From Promethearchaeota archaeon (GTDB lineage Archaea > Asgardarchaeota > Lokiarchaeia > Helarchaeales > RDOG01): a stretch of 64,000 bases of DNA. Made by a program: the position numbers and the translations under genes. The DNA is taken from positions 1 to 64,000 of the forward strand of contig RDOG01000012.1 of the NCBI GenBank assembly GCA_011365055.1. The letters are read 5' to 3'. The notes beneath the pieces were generated by a model. It worked only from the letters and a program-made list of their open reading frames with translations. It was not told where the DNA came from and ran no database searches. Below, one piece after another: positions 63,723-64,000 of this stretch. Positions within the stretch are counted from its first letter, which is position 1; each line of letters begins with the position of its first letter.

Positions 63723-64000
63723 TTGGTAGAAAAATCATTAAGAGTTCAAAAAATTAATAACGGAACTGTTATTGATCATATCAATTCAGGAATGGCATTA
63801 AAAGTTCTTAAGATATTAGGGATTAAAGGGGAAGAAGGCGATATAGTCTCAATATTAATGAACGTTCCCTCAGGTCATAATCACGGACATAAAAAAGATA
63901 TTGTTAAAGTTGAAAATAGAGAAATAAAGATTGGAGATATTGATAAAATAGCGTTAATCAGTCCAAAAGCTACTATAAATTTCATTCAAAATTTTGAGGT
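63723..64000 (+). CDS. pyrI: Aspartate carbamoyltransferase regulatory subunit (3' partial)
   Basis: The first 92 residues of PyrI are visible, starting at TTG 63723: the N-terminal allosteric domain includes RVQKINNGTVIDHINSG, ALKVLKILGI and HKKDIVKVEN. The zinc-binding C-terminal domain lies beyond the window. It lies in the same operon as pyrB and would confer nucleotide control. Confidence 0.95.
   Translation, partial: MVEKSLRVQKINNGTVIDHINSGMALKVLKILGIKGEEGDIVSILMNVPSGHNHGHKKDIVKVENREIKIGDIDKIALISPKATINFIQNFE

Noticed and set aside
1..64000. CRISPR arrays, insertion sequences or prophage genes.
   Set aside because: No regular direct repeats, transposase genes or phage structural genes were found.

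Overview
The window is archaeal and most consistent with an Asgard archaeon of the Lokiarchaeia type; this assignment is inferred from gene content, not from a marker tree. The DNA is very AT-rich and genes are short-spaced on both strands. The information-processing genes are archaeal: archaeosine TgtA, Nep1, the RNase P protein Rnp4, Pelota, eS19, eL39, eL31, PDCD5 and Taw2. Several genes have a eukaryotic flavour: a Rpb5-type RNA polymerase subunit with an N-terminal jaw domain, a Ras-superfamily GTPase, a CDIN1-like nuclease and a protein with an IFT52/GldG-like (GIFT) domain. No CRISPR array, insertion sequence, prophage or rRNA operon was seen.

Layout. 0-5 kb: the 3' part of tgtA, two tandem tRNA-Gly genes (the GCC gene appears to carry two non-canonical introns), a DUF3795 protein, the nep1-rnp4-yhbY operon, and a glutaredoxin/ferredoxin-thioredoxin-reductase pair. 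5-12 kb: a fae-hps fusion (formaldehyde/ribulose-monophosphate chemistry) with its own winged-helix gene and palindromic sites, a 960-residue double FAD oxidoreductase fusion, and a ferredoxin-like protein. 12-19 kb: small membrane and zinc-ribbon proteins, a carboxylate-amine ligase, full-length Rpb5, and a PhoU-like regulator with two membrane proteins. 19-30 kb: glcD-glcF (2-hydroxyacid oxidation), pelota, a radical SAM protein, a Mig-like T:G mismatch glycosylase next to a cytosine-5 DNA methyltransferase, and a cation exchanger. 30-39 kb: a cluster of unknown, SWIM-type and Lhr-C-terminal-like proteins, then a ribosomal cluster (eS19, PDCD5, eL39, eL31) interrupted by the GIFT-domain gene on the opposite strand, then the small GTPase. 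39-50 kb: tRNA-Pro, nicotinamidase, hexapeptide acyltransferase, CDIN1-like nuclease, hotdog-fold dehydratases, a structured RNA candidate, Taw2 and UMP kinase. 50-64 kb: a P2-like ATPase with altered ion-site residues, a three-gene 2-oxoacid:ferredoxin oxidoreductase whose beta subunit is circularly permuted, a ferredoxin, an iron-sulfur flavoprotein, succinate-CoA ligase, and pyrB-pyrI.

Taken together the metabolic genes describe an anaerobe that runs on ferredoxin: oxoacid oxidation by the POR enzyme, substrate-level ATP formation by SucCD, lactate/glycolate oxidation by GlcDF, and pentose-phosphate synthesis by the reverse RuMP route through Fae-Hps. The observations most worth follow-up are the circularly permuted PorB, the tRNA-Gly with D-arm and T-loop introns, the jaw-containing Rpb5, the glycosylase/methyltransferase pair, the GIFT-domain protein, and the unassigned structured RNA near 47.7-47.95 kb.
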